A stretch of DNA of 64,000 bases from DASRDR01 sp963812945 [NCBI: uncultured Candidatus Rokubacteria bacterium] (GCA_963812945.1 CAWEXD010000008.1:310001-374000); one strand, 5' to 3'; positions 25,008 to 34,243 are shown, numbered from the stretch's first letter. Numbers and translations are program-made. Notes: generated from the sequence alone by a model not told the origin.

Positions 25008-26077
25008 ATGATCAAGCCGTACATGGCGGTCGGGCTCATTCCCACGGTGCGAGGCATCCGGAAGCGGAAGGACATCAAGATCAACCTCGAGCACCTGGGG
25101 CACCTGGTGAAGGCGGCCGCCTGGCTCTCGAGCCTCTCGATCCCCGTCCGGCTGATCGCGTTTCCCGAGGGCGCGCTCCAGGCCTTCAACGACGAGGTGC
25201 TGGACCTGGACCACGCGACCTTCGCCCGGGAGTGCGCGATCGACATCCCGGGGGAGGAGACGGAGGCGCTCGGCAAGATCGCCCGCGAGTACAAGCGTCT
25301 TCATCATCGCCCAGGCGAAGGCGCGGCATCCCGACTGGAAGAACCGCTACTTCAACGTGGGCTTCATCCTCGACCCGCGCGGACGCGCTCATCCTCCAGC
25401 ACTACAAGGTCTCGCCGCTCTTCCCCGTGGAGCACTCGGTCTGCCCGCACGACGTCTACGACTGGTGGGTGGAGAAGTACGGGCGAACCCTGCAGGCGTT
25501 CTGGCCGGTCGTCGACACCGAGATCGGCCGCCTCGGCATCATGATGGCCAACGAGGGCTCCTATCCGGAGAACGCCCGTGCCCTGGCCCTGAACGGGGCG
25601 GAGGTCGTCTACCGGGCCTCCTATCCGCACCCGGCGACCGGCAACGAGTACTTCGAGATCCAGAGCCGGGCCCGGGCCCTCGACAACAACATGTACATCA
25701 TCGCCCCCAACATGGGGACGTACTACCTCTTCCCCGAGGAGACGACGCCCATCGACACCTTCGGCGGCCGGTCCTTCGTCATCGACTACAAGGGCCGGAT
25801 CGTGGGTCGCCAGGACTACGGCGCGGGCTCGACCTACGTCGCGGGGCCGGTGGACATCGAGGCGCTCCGTCACCACCGGGCGTCGGCGCAGTGGGACAAT
25901 TGGCTCAAGGACGTCCGGACGGAGCTCTACGGGATGCTGTACGAGAAGCCCATCTATCCGAAGAACCTCTACCTGAAGCGCGAGCCCATGAAGCACGCGG
26001 AGTACCGGCAGAAGGTGATCAAGCGCCAGATCCGGCTCATGCACGACCGAGGGATCTGGAAGAAGCCGAGCGCGTGA
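25008..26077 (+). pseudogene. Nitrilase-superfamily (carbon-nitrogen hydrolase) gene with two frameshifts
   Basis: Three successive frames make one protein of about 355 residues. Frame one runs from the ATG to AREYK, frame two carries VFIIAQAKARHPDWKNRYFN and GFILDPR, frame three runs from ALILQHYKVSPLFP to the stop. Each junction (about 25296 and 25381-25384) is a +1 slip. Catalytic Glu (FPEGALQAF) and Lys (QHYKVS) are present, but the Cys position reads MMANEGSYPE: codon 25547-25549 is Ala where the family has Cys. Either a decayed gene or a non-catalytic homologue with sequencing errors. The C-terminal half is otherwise well conserved. Confidence 0.75.
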
Positions 26078-26607
26078 CCGGCTCCCGCCCCTCCCCGGTT
26101 GGCCGGGGCTGCCGGCGCGGCGTCGCCGCCCTCGCGATGGCGGCGCTGGCGGCCGCCGGATGCGCCGCGTTCCGCGAGGACCCGCTCGACGTGCCGCCGG
26201 GACACCAGGTGGTGCTGGGCGAGGTGGCGGTGTCCGGATTCAGCGCGTCGCACGTGACGCTCGACATCGCCCGCGAGGACGGGACCTTCCGTCACGAGCT
26301 TCCGATCGACCTGCCCCGGAGCCCGTTCGTGATCACGCTGCCGCCGGGACGGTACCTGGTGATCCGCCTGCGCCTCACCGAGACCGGGCGCACGGTGCCG
26401 GACCAGCTCGGGCATCCGTTGCAGATCGAGTTCCAGGTGGGCGGCGCGGCCGTGTACGTGGGCACGATTCAGATCGAGCGCATCGTCTTCGGGCCCCAGC
26501 TGCGCATCCAGGTCCGGGACGACTACGATCGAACCGTCCCGGCGCTGCGGGCGCGCCGCCCGGAGCTGCCGGCCTCGGTCGTGCGCGGTCTGGCGCGGCC
26601 GATCTGA
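26074..26607 (+). CDS. Hypothetical lipoprotein
   Basis: 177 residues from a GTG that overlaps the preceding stop (GTGA). A short basic start, hydrophobic core and lipobox (LAAAGCAAF) mark an exported lipoprotein. The rest is beta-rich: VVLGEVAVSGFSASHVTLDI, FVITLPPGRYLVIRLRL, GGAAVYVGTIQIERIVFG, reminiscent of carboxypeptidase-regulatory-like or DUF2846-type lipoprotein domains. Function unknown. Ten bases later the malic enzyme gene begins. Confidence 0.7.
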   Translation: MTGSRPSPVGRGCRRGVAALAMAALAAAGCAAFREDPLDVPPGHQVVLGEVAVSGFSASHVTLDIAREDGTFRHELPIDLPRSPFVITLPPGRYLVIRLRLTETGRTVPDQLGHPLQIEFQVGGAAVYVGTIQIERIVFGPQLRIQVRDDYDRTVPALRARRPELPASVVRGLARPI

Positions 26608-26616
26608 AGGGGTTCC

Positions 26617-28047
26617 ATGGCCATCACCCCGAGCGCCTCGTACAGCCTGACCGTCCGCGCGGCCATCAAGAACCGTCCGGGCATGCTCGGCCTGGTGACG
26701 TCCGCCATCGGCGAGGCCGGGGGCGACATCCGGGCCGTGGATCTCGTCGAGCTGGTCAAGGACGTCATCGTCCGCGACCTCACGATCAACGCGCGCGACG
26801 AGACCCACGGGCACGACATCGTGGGCGCCATCCGGCGCGTCGAGGGCGTGCGGATCGTCAACGTGTCCGACCGGACGTTCCTGGCGCACCTTGGCGGCAA
26901 GATCGCGATCCGGAACAAGGTGCCGCTCAAGACGCGGGACGACCTGTCCATGGCCTACACACCGGGCGTGGCGCGCGTCTGCCTGGCCATCCGGGAGAAC
27001 CCCGAGCGGGCGTTCGCCCTGACCATCAAGCAGAACGCGGTGGCCATCGTGACCGACGGGACGGCGGTCCTCGGCCTGGGCGACATCGGTCCGGAGGCGG
27101 CCCTGCCGGTCATGGAAGGGAAGTCGCTCCTGTTCAAGGAGTTCGCCGACGTCGACGGCTTTCCGGTGTGCCTCGCCACGAAGGACGTGGACGAGATCGT
27201 CCAGACGATCCGGCACATCGCGCCGGTCTACGGCGGGATCAACCTGGAGGACATCTCGGCGCCCCGCTGCTTCGCGATCGAGGAGCGCCTGCGGGAGACG
27301 CTCGACATCCCGGTCTTCCACGACGACCAGCACGGGACCGCGGTCGTCGTCCTCGCGGCGCTGCTGAACGCTCTCCGGATCGTCAAGAAGGAGCTCGGGG
27401 ACGTCTCGGTCGTGGTCTGCGGAGTCGGCGCGGCGGGGACGGCCACGATCGGGATCCTGCGGTCCGTCGGGGTACGCCGGATCCTGGGTGTCGACGAGCA
27501 TGGCATCCTGGCCCCGGGACGGCCCGAGCCGATGGATGCCATGAAGCGTCGCGTGGCGGCGGAGACGAACCCGGAGGATCGGCGAGGCCTCCTCCCGGAC
27601 GCGGTCGAGGGGGCCGACGTCTTCATCGGTCTCTCCGTGCCCGGGACCCTGCGGGCCCGGGACGTCAAGGCCATGGGCCGTGACCCCGTCGTCTTCGCGA
27701 TGGCGAACCCCGTCCCCGAGATCATGCCGGAGGACGCCGGCCCCCATGTGCGGGTGATGGCGACCGGACGCTCCGACTACCCGAACCAGATCAACAACGT
27801 GCTCTGCTTCCCCGGTTTCTTCCGGGGGCTTCTGGACTGCCGGGCGGTGCGCGTCACCGACGAGATGAAGGTCGCCGCGGCCCAGGCCGTCGCGTCGGTG
27901 GTCAGCAGGAAGGAGCTCCACGAGGAGTACGTCATCCCGAGCGTGTTCAACAAGAAGGTCGCCCCCGCCGTGGCTCGGGAGGTCATGCGCGCCGCGCAGC
28001 GAAGCGGGCTCGCCCGGCGGCGGCGCCGGGCGGGGCAGGGTTCCTGA
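26617..28047 (+). CDS. NAD(P)-dependent malic enzyme with N-terminal ACT domain
   Basis: 476 residues from ATG. Residues ~8-85 are an ACT domain (TVRAAIKNRPGMLGLVTSAI), then the malic domain (MAYTPGVARVC, ADVDGFPVCLATKDVDEI, INLEDISAPRCFAIEERLR, VFHDDQHGTA) and the dinucleotide domain (VVCGVGAAGTATIG, ADVFIGLSVPG, ANPVPEIMPEDA). It oxidatively decarboxylates malate to pyruvate. The ACT domain suggests allosteric control by a small molecule, often an amino acid, which fits the aminotransferase gene 23 bp downstream. This ACT-malic architecture is known in several bacteria and archaea. Confidence 0.92.
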   Translation: MAITPSASYSLTVRAAIKNRPGMLGLVTSAIGEAGGDIRAVDLVELVKDVIVRDLTINARDETHGHDIVGAIRRVEGVRIVNVSDRTFLAHLGGKIAIRNKVPLKTRDDLSMAYTPGVARVCLAIRENPERAFALTIKQNAVAIVTDGTAVLGLGDIGPEAALPVMEGKSLLFKEFADVDGFPVCLATKDVDEIVQTIRHIAPVYGGINLEDISAPRCFAIEERLRETLDIPVFHDDQHGTAVVVLAALLNALRIVKKELGDVSVVVCGVGAAGTATIGILRSVGVRRILGVDEHGILAPGRPEPMDAMKRRVAAETNPEDRRGLLPDAVEGADVFIGLSVPGTLRARDVKAMGRDPVVFAMANPVPEIMPEDAGPHVRVMATGRSDYPNQINNVLCFPGFFRGLLDCRAVRVTDEMKVAAAQAVASVVSRKELHEEYVIPSVFNKKVAPAVAREVMRAAQRSGLARRRRRAGQGS

Positions 28048-28070
28048 CCGACGCCACCGACGGAGAGCTC

Positions 28071-29252
28071 ATGACTCACGCCTTCGCGGAGCTGGCCAAG
28101 CGGACCGAGGAGATCACCCCGTTCCTGGCGGTCGAGGTCTTCGAGCGCGCCCAGGAGCTGGAGCGCCAGGGGCACGAGGTCGTGCATCTCGAGTTCGGCG
28201 AGCCGGACTTCGAGACGCCAGAGGTGGTTCGCGAGGCGGCCGTCCGGGCGATCCGCGACGGCCGGACGAAGTACGCGCACAGCCTCGGCATCCTGCCGCT
28301 CCGGGAGGCGATCGCCGAGCACTACCAGCGGACGTACCGGGTCGCGGTCTCGCCCGACCAGGTGCTGGTGACGGCGGGCACGTCTCCGGCGATGCTGCTC
28401 CTCTTCACGAGTCTCCTGTCGGCGGGCGACGAGGTCGTCCTCTCGAATCCCCACTACGCGTGCTACCCGAACTTCGTGCGCTACGCCGACGCCGTCCCCG
28501 TCTACGTCCCCACCCCCGAGTCCGCGGGCTGGGGCCTCCGGGCGGAGGCGGTGCGCGACCGGCTGGGTCCGCGGACCCGGGCGGTCATGGTGAACTCGCC
28601 CGCGAATCCCACCGGCATGGTGATGCCCGCGGCGCAGCTCGCGGCCCTCGCGGACCTGGCGGACCGGCAGGGCTGCTGGCTCGTGTCGGACGAGATCTAT
28701 CACGGTCTCAGCTACGAGGGGCCCGACCACACCGTCCTCGAGTTCACGGACCGCGCGTTCGTGTTCAACGGCTTCTCGAAGGCGTACGCGATGACCGGAT
28801 GGCGTCTGGGCTACCTCATCGCGCCCAAGGCGCACGTCCGCACCCTCCAGCGGCTCCATCAGAACTTCTTCATCTCGTCGAACGAGTTCGTGCAGTGGGC
28901 CGGCCTCGCGGCGCTTCGGGAGGCGGGGCCGGACGTGCAACGGTTCCGCACGGTCTTCGACGAGCGGCGGCGCGCCATGGTCGACGGGCTGCGGGCGGTC
29001 GGCTTCGGTGTCGGCGTCGAGCCCACGGGGGCCTTCTACGTCTTCGCGGACGCCCGCCGATTCTGCGAGCGATCGTACGACTTCGCGTTCGAGATCCTGG
29101 CCGCGGCCCGCGTGGCCGTGACGCCGGGCATCGACTTCGGGGACGGCGGCGAGGGCTACCTCCGCGTCTCCTACGCCAACAGCCTGCCGCGCATCCGTGA
29201 GGCGCTGGCGCGCCTCCAAGAGTTCCTGCGCGACCGCGAGGCCCGGCGCTGA
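28071..29252 (+). CDS. Class I PLP-dependent aminotransferase
   Basis: 393 residues, typical length. Substrate-loop GEPDFETPEVV, ALTAGTSP-type motif (VTAGTSPAML), NSPANPTGMVM, DEIYHGLSYEG, PLP-binding Lys237 in GFSKAYAMTGWRLGY, and the carboxylate-binding Arg in LRVSYANS. Closest in pattern to aspartate/alanine/aromatic aminotransferases of subgroup I-gamma. Substrate is not certain; pairing with malic enzyme would link pyruvate to alanine or similar. Confidence 0.9.
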   Translation: MTHAFAELAKRTEEITPFLAVEVFERAQELERQGHEVVHLEFGEPDFETPEVVREAAVRAIRDGRTKYAHSLGILPLREAIAEHYQRTYRVAVSPDQVLVTAGTSPAMLLLFTSLLSAGDEVVLSNPHYACYPNFVRYADAVPVYVPTPESAGWGLRAEAVRDRLGPRTRAVMVNSPANPTGMVMPAAQLAALADLADRQGCWLVSDEIYHGLSYEGPDHTVLEFTDRAFVFNGFSKAYAMTGWRLGYLIAPKAHVRTLQRLHQNFFISSNEFVQWAGLAALREAGPDVQRFRTVFDERRRAMVDGLRAVGFGVGVEPTGAFYVFADARRFCERSYDFAFEILAAARVAVTPGIDFGDGGEGYLRVSYANSLPRIREALARLQEFLRDREARR

Positions 29253-29272
29253 ACAACGGAGGCGCCCGCCGC

Positions 29273-29896
29273 ATGGGTCCCTGGGATGTCCGTCTCGCTC
29301 GACGGCTCGTCCGTCCGCTCCGGCACACGCCGCTCACGCCGAACGGGCTCACCACCCTCGGGCTGCTGGCCTCGCTGACGGCGGCGGCCCTGATGGCTTC
29401 GGGGGATTCACGCCGGATGGCCCTGGGGGGCGGCCTGTTCATGATGGCCGTCCTCGTCGATCACATGGACGGCGAGTTTGCCCGGCTGACCGGCCTGACG
29501 AGCCGATTCGGCCACTACTACGATCACGTCGCGGCCGGCCTGGGGTACGTGAGCCTGTTCGTGGGGCTCGGGATCGGTCTCCAGGGGGGATGGCTCGGCT
29601 CCTGGGCGCCGATCGCGGGTGGGATCGCGGCGGGGTCGATCGCGGCCATCTTCCTGATCCGGGTCTTCCTCGAGGAGACGGCCGGGAAGGCCCTGGTCGC
29701 GCAGGACAACTGGGGCGGATTCGAGCCGGAAGACGCGCTCTATCTCGTTGGCCCAGTCGCCTGGCTGGGGGCTCTGTCACCCTTTCTCCTCGCGGCCGCC
29801 GTGGGCACGCCGCTGTTTCTCCTCTGGGTGGTGTGGTGCGCGGCGGCTCGGCGATCCGCCACGGCGCCGGCGCCGGGAGGCCGGCGCGCCGGCTGA
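29273..29896 (+). CDS. CDP-alcohol phosphatidyltransferase-like membrane protein
   Basis: 207 residues, about six membrane segments. The CDP-alcohol motif is Asp63-x2-Asp66-Gly67-x2-Ala70-Arg71-x8-Gly80-x3-Asp84-x3, but the final residue, an Asp in active enzymes, is Ala88 (HYYDHVAAG). The family condenses CDP-diacylglycerol or another CDP-alcohol with an alcohol in the inner membrane. With the last Asp gone, activity is doubtful or altered. It follows the aminotransferase by 20 bp. Confidence 0.8.
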   Translation: MGPWDVRLARRLVRPLRHTPLTPNGLTTLGLLASLTAAALMASGDSRRMALGGGLFMMAVLVDHMDGEFARLTGLTSRFGHYYDHVAAGLGYVSLFVGLGIGLQGGWLGSWAPIAGGIAAGSIAAIFLIRVFLEETAGKALVAQDNWGGFEPEDALYLVGPVAWLGALSPFLLAAAVGTPLFLLWVVWCAAARRSATAPAPGGRRAG

Positions 29897-30175
29897 CCCG
29901 ACCAGAGTTCTCGCGGAGCATGTCGAGTCCCTCGCCGCGCCCTGTGGCGGGGGGCGCCGAGTCTCCTCTCCCCGGGCAGCCCGGCCGCTCAAAGACATCC
30001 ATCGGGTCGCGCGCCCGTGCGCCGCGACCTGCGCACCTGGGAGGATGACCACCGTCGGGGCATGAGCCTGCGCCATCGAACGATCGGAGTGCTCGCCAGC
30101 ACCGAGCGCGTCGAGGGAAAGCGCAGTATCGTCGGGCGCCTGGTCACGGGTTCCCGGGGAGGGAAGGAAGGAACG
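29897..30175. other. 279-bp gap without recognised feature
   Basis: No TTG-type promoter, terminator or small gene is convincing here. The frame of the next gene is open back to 30017 but lacks support before 30176. Confidence 0.5.
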
Positions 30176-32515
30176 ATGCCGAGAAGGGCGTCCGCGGTTT
30201 CGCGGGTCCCATGGTGGACCTGGATCATCGCCGTTGACGCCGTGCTGGCCGCGCTCATCACGTTTGGCACCGGTTTTCCAAGGACCCGGCTGTGGCTGAC
30301 CGTCCTGGATTGGTTCGCCCTGCAGAACGAGATGAATCTGGCGGTGTGGTGGTCGGGGGCCCAGCTCATGCTCGCGGCCCTTCTCATGTACGAGCGGGCG
30401 TCCGTCGGACGCTCTGACGAGCGAAGGGCCTGGCTCATCCTGGCAGTCGTCTCGGCGGGCCTGGCCTTCGACGAGATTGGCTCGATTCACGAGCGACTCG
30501 GGCGGCGCGGGAGCTGGAAGCCGCTCTTCCTCGTGGCCATCCTGCTCGGGTTCGCTCTGATGTGGGCTCTGGTCCGTCTCGCCCGGAACCCGAGCCATCG
30601 CCGGGACGTCGGGCTCATTTTCGTCGCGTTCGGACTGTTCGGATTGGTGGCGGGAATGGAGCGCCTCCAGTGGCAAGACATCGAGGAGAGCGTGGAGCTC
30701 GCAGGTTTCCTGCTGCTCCTGCTGGCGGCCGCTGGCCATCGCCGCGCGACCTGGGGCGGTCTCTTCACCGTGATTCCCGACCCGGTCCGCCTGGTCTCTC
30801 TCCGAAGCGTCTTGGCCGCAGGCCTTCTGCTCCACGCGGTCACTGTGCTGCTCATCGTGCCCCAGCTCACGGACCTCTACCGACGAGGCGATCCGAGCGC
30901 GTGCTACCCGTTCGCGGTGTACGGGCTGCTCGCGTGCCGGGCGGTGACTGCGCGGGAGGGCGCCACCCGGTCGGAGCGATCCGCCTGGAGATGGTTGGGT
31001 GTGCTCTTCCTGCTGTCATCGATCGATAAGCTGTTCGCCCTCACCAACCTGGCGATCGACATCCAGCTGGTGATGCCGCGCTGGGTCTACAAGGGCACCC
31101 ACGTGACCTACATCCTCCTGGTCCTGCCCACATCCCTGCTTGCGCTTCGCGCCCTCGGCTGGCGGCATCGGCTGCTTCGCAGCGTGATCGTCGTCATCGC
31201 GGTCCTCTTCCTCAAAGCCGAACTCACCAGGCAGGTTGGGTGGCTCGACACCCTGCTATCCGGCCTGGTTCCCTACCTCTGGACCCTGGTCTTCGTGCCC
31301 TCGGTTGCCTCGCGCGACGTGTCGATTACCGCACGCGGATTCGGCGGTTCCGTGCTGGCGGAGGGCCAGCGAGTTGCCTTGGCGGCCGTCCGTCCCGTTC
31401 TGCTGGGGCTTCTGCCCGTGGCCTTGGCGGCGGGCGTCTGGCGTCTCGAGCGCGACCACCCGGGGTGGCTCGTCGCCAATCCGCCCCTCGACTCGTCGCG
31501 GATCGCGACATCTCCGTCCTCCCTTCCGCGGCTCGTCCTGGCGGTCCATTCTCCCTGGTACGGGACGCCCGCCGGTCCAAGCGGTCGTTGGTGGCACTGG
31601 AACCACGCTCGAATCGAGATGTCCGGGGGCCCCCGAATTGTTGGCTTTCACGATCCCAGGCGTGTGACGGCGTCCGGCCGGCTCGATGTTGGCGCGACCC
31701 ACTACCCCGAGGATGGGCCCTACGACAGTCGTGACCCCGTCCGCATTCGAGCGCAGCTAGTGCGGGCCCGGGCGGCCGGCCTGAACGGATTCGCTGTGTC
31801 CTGGTGGGGACACGAGCGGGAAGAGGCGCTCGGGCTGGCCGCGCTCTTCCGTGACGCAGCCGAGGCCGGGTTGGTGCTCGCCCCGTACTACCAGGCCAGC
31901 GAGCTCCGCCAGCGGGGCGCGCTCGGCATCGCGGCGGACCTTGAGCGCCTGCTCGACCGTCACGGGCGCGAAGCGGCCTGGCTCCGTGTCGCCGGCGTTC
32001 CCGTCGTGTTCCTCAACGCGTCGTACCATCTCCGACCGTCCGAGTGGGACGTCGTACGGGCGCGGCTGGCCGCGACAGGCCGGCGGCTCTTTCTTGTCGC
32101 CGACGTGCGGAGCCCCGAATGGCTCGCGAGCCGGTCTCACTGGCTCCCGCACTTCGAGGCCTTCCACGTGTCCACGCCGGCCATCTTTCTCGCGGGCGGG
32201 CGCGACCTCGATCAGGCGTACCGGACCTTCGCGAGCCTCGGGCGCGCGGCCGGGAGGCCGTTCATCCCGGCAGTCGGGCCCGGCTTCGACGACCGCTCGG
32301 TGCGCCGGCCGGCCACTGTCGTCGATCGTGCGGGGGGCGCGACGTACGACCGGACGTGGCAGGCGGCGCTTTCGATCGAGCCCCCGTGGGTCCTCGTGTC
32401 GACCTGGAACGAGTGGCATGGGGGCAGCGAGATCGAGGCGAGCGTCGAACACGGGCACCGGTACCTCGAGGCCACGCGCGTCTGGGCCGAGCGCTTCCGG
32501 CATGGCGGATCCTAG
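30176..32515 (+). CDS. Polytopic membrane domain fused to a GH99-like (endo-mannosidase fold) domain
   Basis: 779 residues from an ATG with GGAAGGAA five bases upstream. The first ~435 residues contain about 12 membrane helices without a family I recognise. From about residue 453 comes a GH99/GH71-like TIM barrel: VHSPWYGTPAGPSGRWWHWN, RAAGLNGFAVSWWG, YYQASELRQRG, VVFLNASYH, WLPHFEAFHVSTPAIF and STWNEWHGGSEIEAS. GH99 enzymes cut glycans of mannoproteins internally using a Glu pair in NEWHE; here the first Glu is kept (32411-32413) and the second is Gly (32420-32422). The barrel would sit on the periplasmic or cytoplasmic face depending on helix number. Likely envelope glycan remodelling, or lectin-like binding. 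Confidence 0.72.
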   Translation: MPRRASAVSRVPWWTWIIAVDAVLAALITFGTGFPRTRLWLTVLDWFALQNEMNLAVWWSGAQLMLAALLMYERASVGRSDERRAWLILAVVSAGLAFDEIGSIHERLGRRGSWKPLFLVAILLGFALMWALVRLARNPSHRRDVGLIFVAFGLFGLVAGMERLQWQDIEESVELAGFLLLLLAAAGHRRATWGGLFTVIPDPVRLVSLRSVLAAGLLLHAVTVLLIVPQLTDLYRRGDPSACYPFAVYGLLACRAVTAREGATRSERSAWRWLGVLFLLSSIDKLFALTNLAIDIQLVMPRWVYKGTHVTYILLVLPTSLLALRALGWRHRLLRSVIVVIAVLFLKAELTRQVGWLDTLLSGLVPYLWTLVFVPSVASRDVSITARGFGGSVLAEGQRVALAAVRPVLLGLLPVALAAGVWRLERDHPGWLVANPPLDSSRIATSPSSLPRLVLAVHSPWYGTPAGPSGRWWHWNHARIEMSGGPRIVGFHDPRRVTASGRLDVGATHYPEDGPYDSRDPVRIRAQLVRARAAGLNGFAVSWWGHEREEALGLAALFRDAAEAGLVLAPYYQASELRQRGALGIAADLERLLDRHGREAAWLRVAGVPVVFLNASYHLRPSEWDVVRARLAATGRRLFLVADVRSPEWLASRSHWLPHFEAFHVSTPAIFLAGGRDLDQAYRTFASLGRAAGRPFIPAVGPGFDDRSVRRPATVVDRAGGATYDRTWQAALSIEPPWVLVSTWNEWHGGSEIEASVEHGHRYLEATRVWAERFRHGGS

Positions 32516-32586
32516 AACGCGGGGAGAATGCCAGCGCGGCACCTCGCGCAGCTGCCGGACGGCCCGGGGAGTCGTGTTGCGGCTGG

Positions 32587-32615
32587 TTGACGGACCACCG
32601 TCCCGGTCTTAGGCT
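32587..32615 (+). promoter_or_regulatory. Sigma70-like promoter of a membrane protein gene
   Basis: TTGACG (32587-32592), 17-nt spacer, TAGGCT (32610-32615), 71 nt before the next ATG. It sits in the 171-bp gap after the GH99 fusion gene. Confidence 0.55.
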
Positions 32616-32686
32616 CGACCGGGCGGTTTCGGACGACCCGGAGCGACGCACCCGCCGGCGAGGGCGCCGGCCCAGTGGGAGGAGCT

Positions 32687-33415
32687 ATGGCGAGCGCGAC
32701 GGACGGCGACATCGTCGGCCACTTCCGGGCGGCGTACGAGACGATGGTCCGCTTTCCCGTGCTGATCGCCCCGCCGCTGGTGGTCGGTGTCCTCGGATTC
32801 GCGCTCCTGTTCTTCATCGGCGGCGGCGCGGCCGTGATGGGCGGGCTGCTCGGCGGGGTGATGGGCGGCGGCGAGGGGCTCGCGGCGGGCGGGATCGTAG
32901 GGCTCGTCCTCGGCCTCTTGATCTTCGGGCTCGTGATGGGGGTGCTCTGGCTCCTCAGCTCGAGCATGGTCGTGATCATGGCCCGGGACGCCCTGGGGGG
33001 ACGTGAGCCGCGTCTCGGGGACGCCCTCTCGGCCGTGGTCGGCCGGCTCTGGGCCGTCGCCGTCGCGTCCTCTCTCGGCACGCTGATCGTGGGATTCGGC
33101 CTGCTCCTGTTCGTGCTTCCTGGCCTGCTGGCGATGGTGCTTCTGATGTTCACCTTGCCGGCGATGCTTCTCGACGGTCACGGCGCCATCGACGGGATGC
33201 GCCGGAGCGTCGCCGTCGTGCGGCGCCACGTCGGCCCGGCGATCGGGCTCGTGGTGGGCTCGTTGCTCGTCCTCATCGGGGTGGCTATCGCCTCCTGGAT
33301 CGTGAGCATGGTCCCGCTCCTCGGTGGCCTCGGGTCGTTCGTGCTGCATGGGGCCGCGCTGAGCTATCTCACCGTGGTCACCGTCGGCCTCTACCGGGCG
33401 CTCGCGACGCCCTGA
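32687..33415 (+). CDS. Polytopic membrane protein of unknown function
   Basis: 242 residues, ATG with GGGAGGAG upstream. About five to six helices; the second loop is glycine-rich (GGLLGGVMGGGEGLAAGG). Middle segments SSMVVIMARDALGGREPRLGDAL and LPAMLLDGHGAIDGMRRSVA, followed by a helix, resemble the YciC/glycerophosphodiester-phosphodiesterase membrane-domain type (repeated 'small-residue helix plus DAL..S' units). No catalytic motif seen. Confidence 0.65.
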   Translation: MASATDGDIVGHFRAAYETMVRFPVLIAPPLVVGVLGFALLFFIGGGAAVMGGLLGGVMGGGEGLAAGGIVGLVLGLLIFGLVMGVLWLLSSSMVVIMARDALGGREPRLGDALSAVVGRLWAVAVASSLGTLIVGFGLLLFVLPGLLAMVLLMFTLPAMLLDGHGAIDGMRRSVAVVRRHVGPAIGLVVGSLLVLIGVAIASWIVSMVPLLGGLGSFVLHGAALSYLTVVTVGLYRALATP

Positions 33416-33432
33416 CGGTCGGGGGACGACCC

Positions 33433-34134
33433 GTGAAAGAGTCGGCGGAGTCCCGTCGCAAGCGGGCGCGCGCGCTGATGCGGCAGCTCGAGCACGCCTA
33501 CCCGGACGCGGCCTGCGCGCTTCGCTTCACCACGCCGCTCGAGCTCCTCGTGGCCACCATCCTGGCGGCCCAGTGCACGGACGAGCGGGTGAACCAGGTG
33601 ACCGTGGCCCTCTTTCAGAAGTACAGGCGGGCGGAGGACTACGCGGGGGCCGACCCCGTGACCTTCGAGGGCGAGATCCGGTCCACCGGCTTCTTCCGGG
33701 CCAAGACGCGGTCCGTGCTCGGGATGGCGCGGGCCCTCGTCGAGCGGCACGGCGGGGAAGTGCCCCGCACGCTCGAGGCCCTCACGGCGCTCCCCGGTGT
33801 CGGGCGGAAGACCGCGAACGTCGTGCTGGGCAATGCCTTCGGCGTCCCGGGCATCGCGGTGGACACGCACGTCTTCCGGGTCACGCAGCGGCTCGGCCTC
33901 GCCAAGGCCGACGACCCCGATGAGATCGAGTCCCAGCTGGCCGAGGTCGTTCCCCGCCCCGCGTGGACGCGCTTCTGCCACCTGATCCAGGCCCACGGCC
34001 GTCGGGTGTGCCTCGCCCGGACCCCGGCGTGCCCCGCGTGCCCGGTCCGGGCCGTCTGTCCCTGGCCGGGGAAGACGGGTGGCCGGGGCGCGGTCCGCCG
34101 GACGCCAGCCCCGCGCGGGCGCCGGCCGTCGTAG
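33433..34134 (+). CDS. nth: Endonuclease III
   Basis: 233 residues from GTG. Helix-hairpin-helix LTALPGVGRKTANVVLG with the catalytic Lys, catalytic Asp in VDTHVFRV, and a C-x6-C-x2-C-x5-C cluster (CLARTPACPACPVRAVC) for the [4Fe-4S]. DNA glycosylase/AP lyase for oxidised pyrimidines in base excision repair. A short basic extension follows the cluster. Confidence 0.95.
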   Translation: MKESAESRRKRARALMRQLEHAYPDAACALRFTTPLELLVATILAAQCTDERVNQVTVALFQKYRRAEDYAGADPVTFEGEIRSTGFFRAKTRSVLGMARALVERHGGEVPRTLEALTALPGVGRKTANVVLGNAFGVPGIAVDTHVFRVTQRLGLAKADDPDEIESQLAEVVPRPAWTRFCHLIQAHGRRVCLARTPACPACPVRAVCPWPGKTGGRGAVRRTPAPRGRRPS

Positions 34135-34214
34135 CTCTCCGCTCCGGGCCCCCCGGGCGACGGTGTCCCCGACCCCGACACGGGCGAGGCCACTTGCCGG
34201 AGGTGTCTCCGGGG

Positions 34215-34243
34215 TTGACACTCCCAGCCCCGTCCGATATCGT
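34215..34243 (+). promoter_or_regulatory. Sigma70 promoter of rplM-rpsI
   Basis: TTGACA (34215-34220), exactly 17-nt spacer, TATCGT (34238-34243). It leaves a leader of about 80 nt before rplM, long enough for an L13-type autoregulatory structure, though I did not resolve one. Confidence 0.65.
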
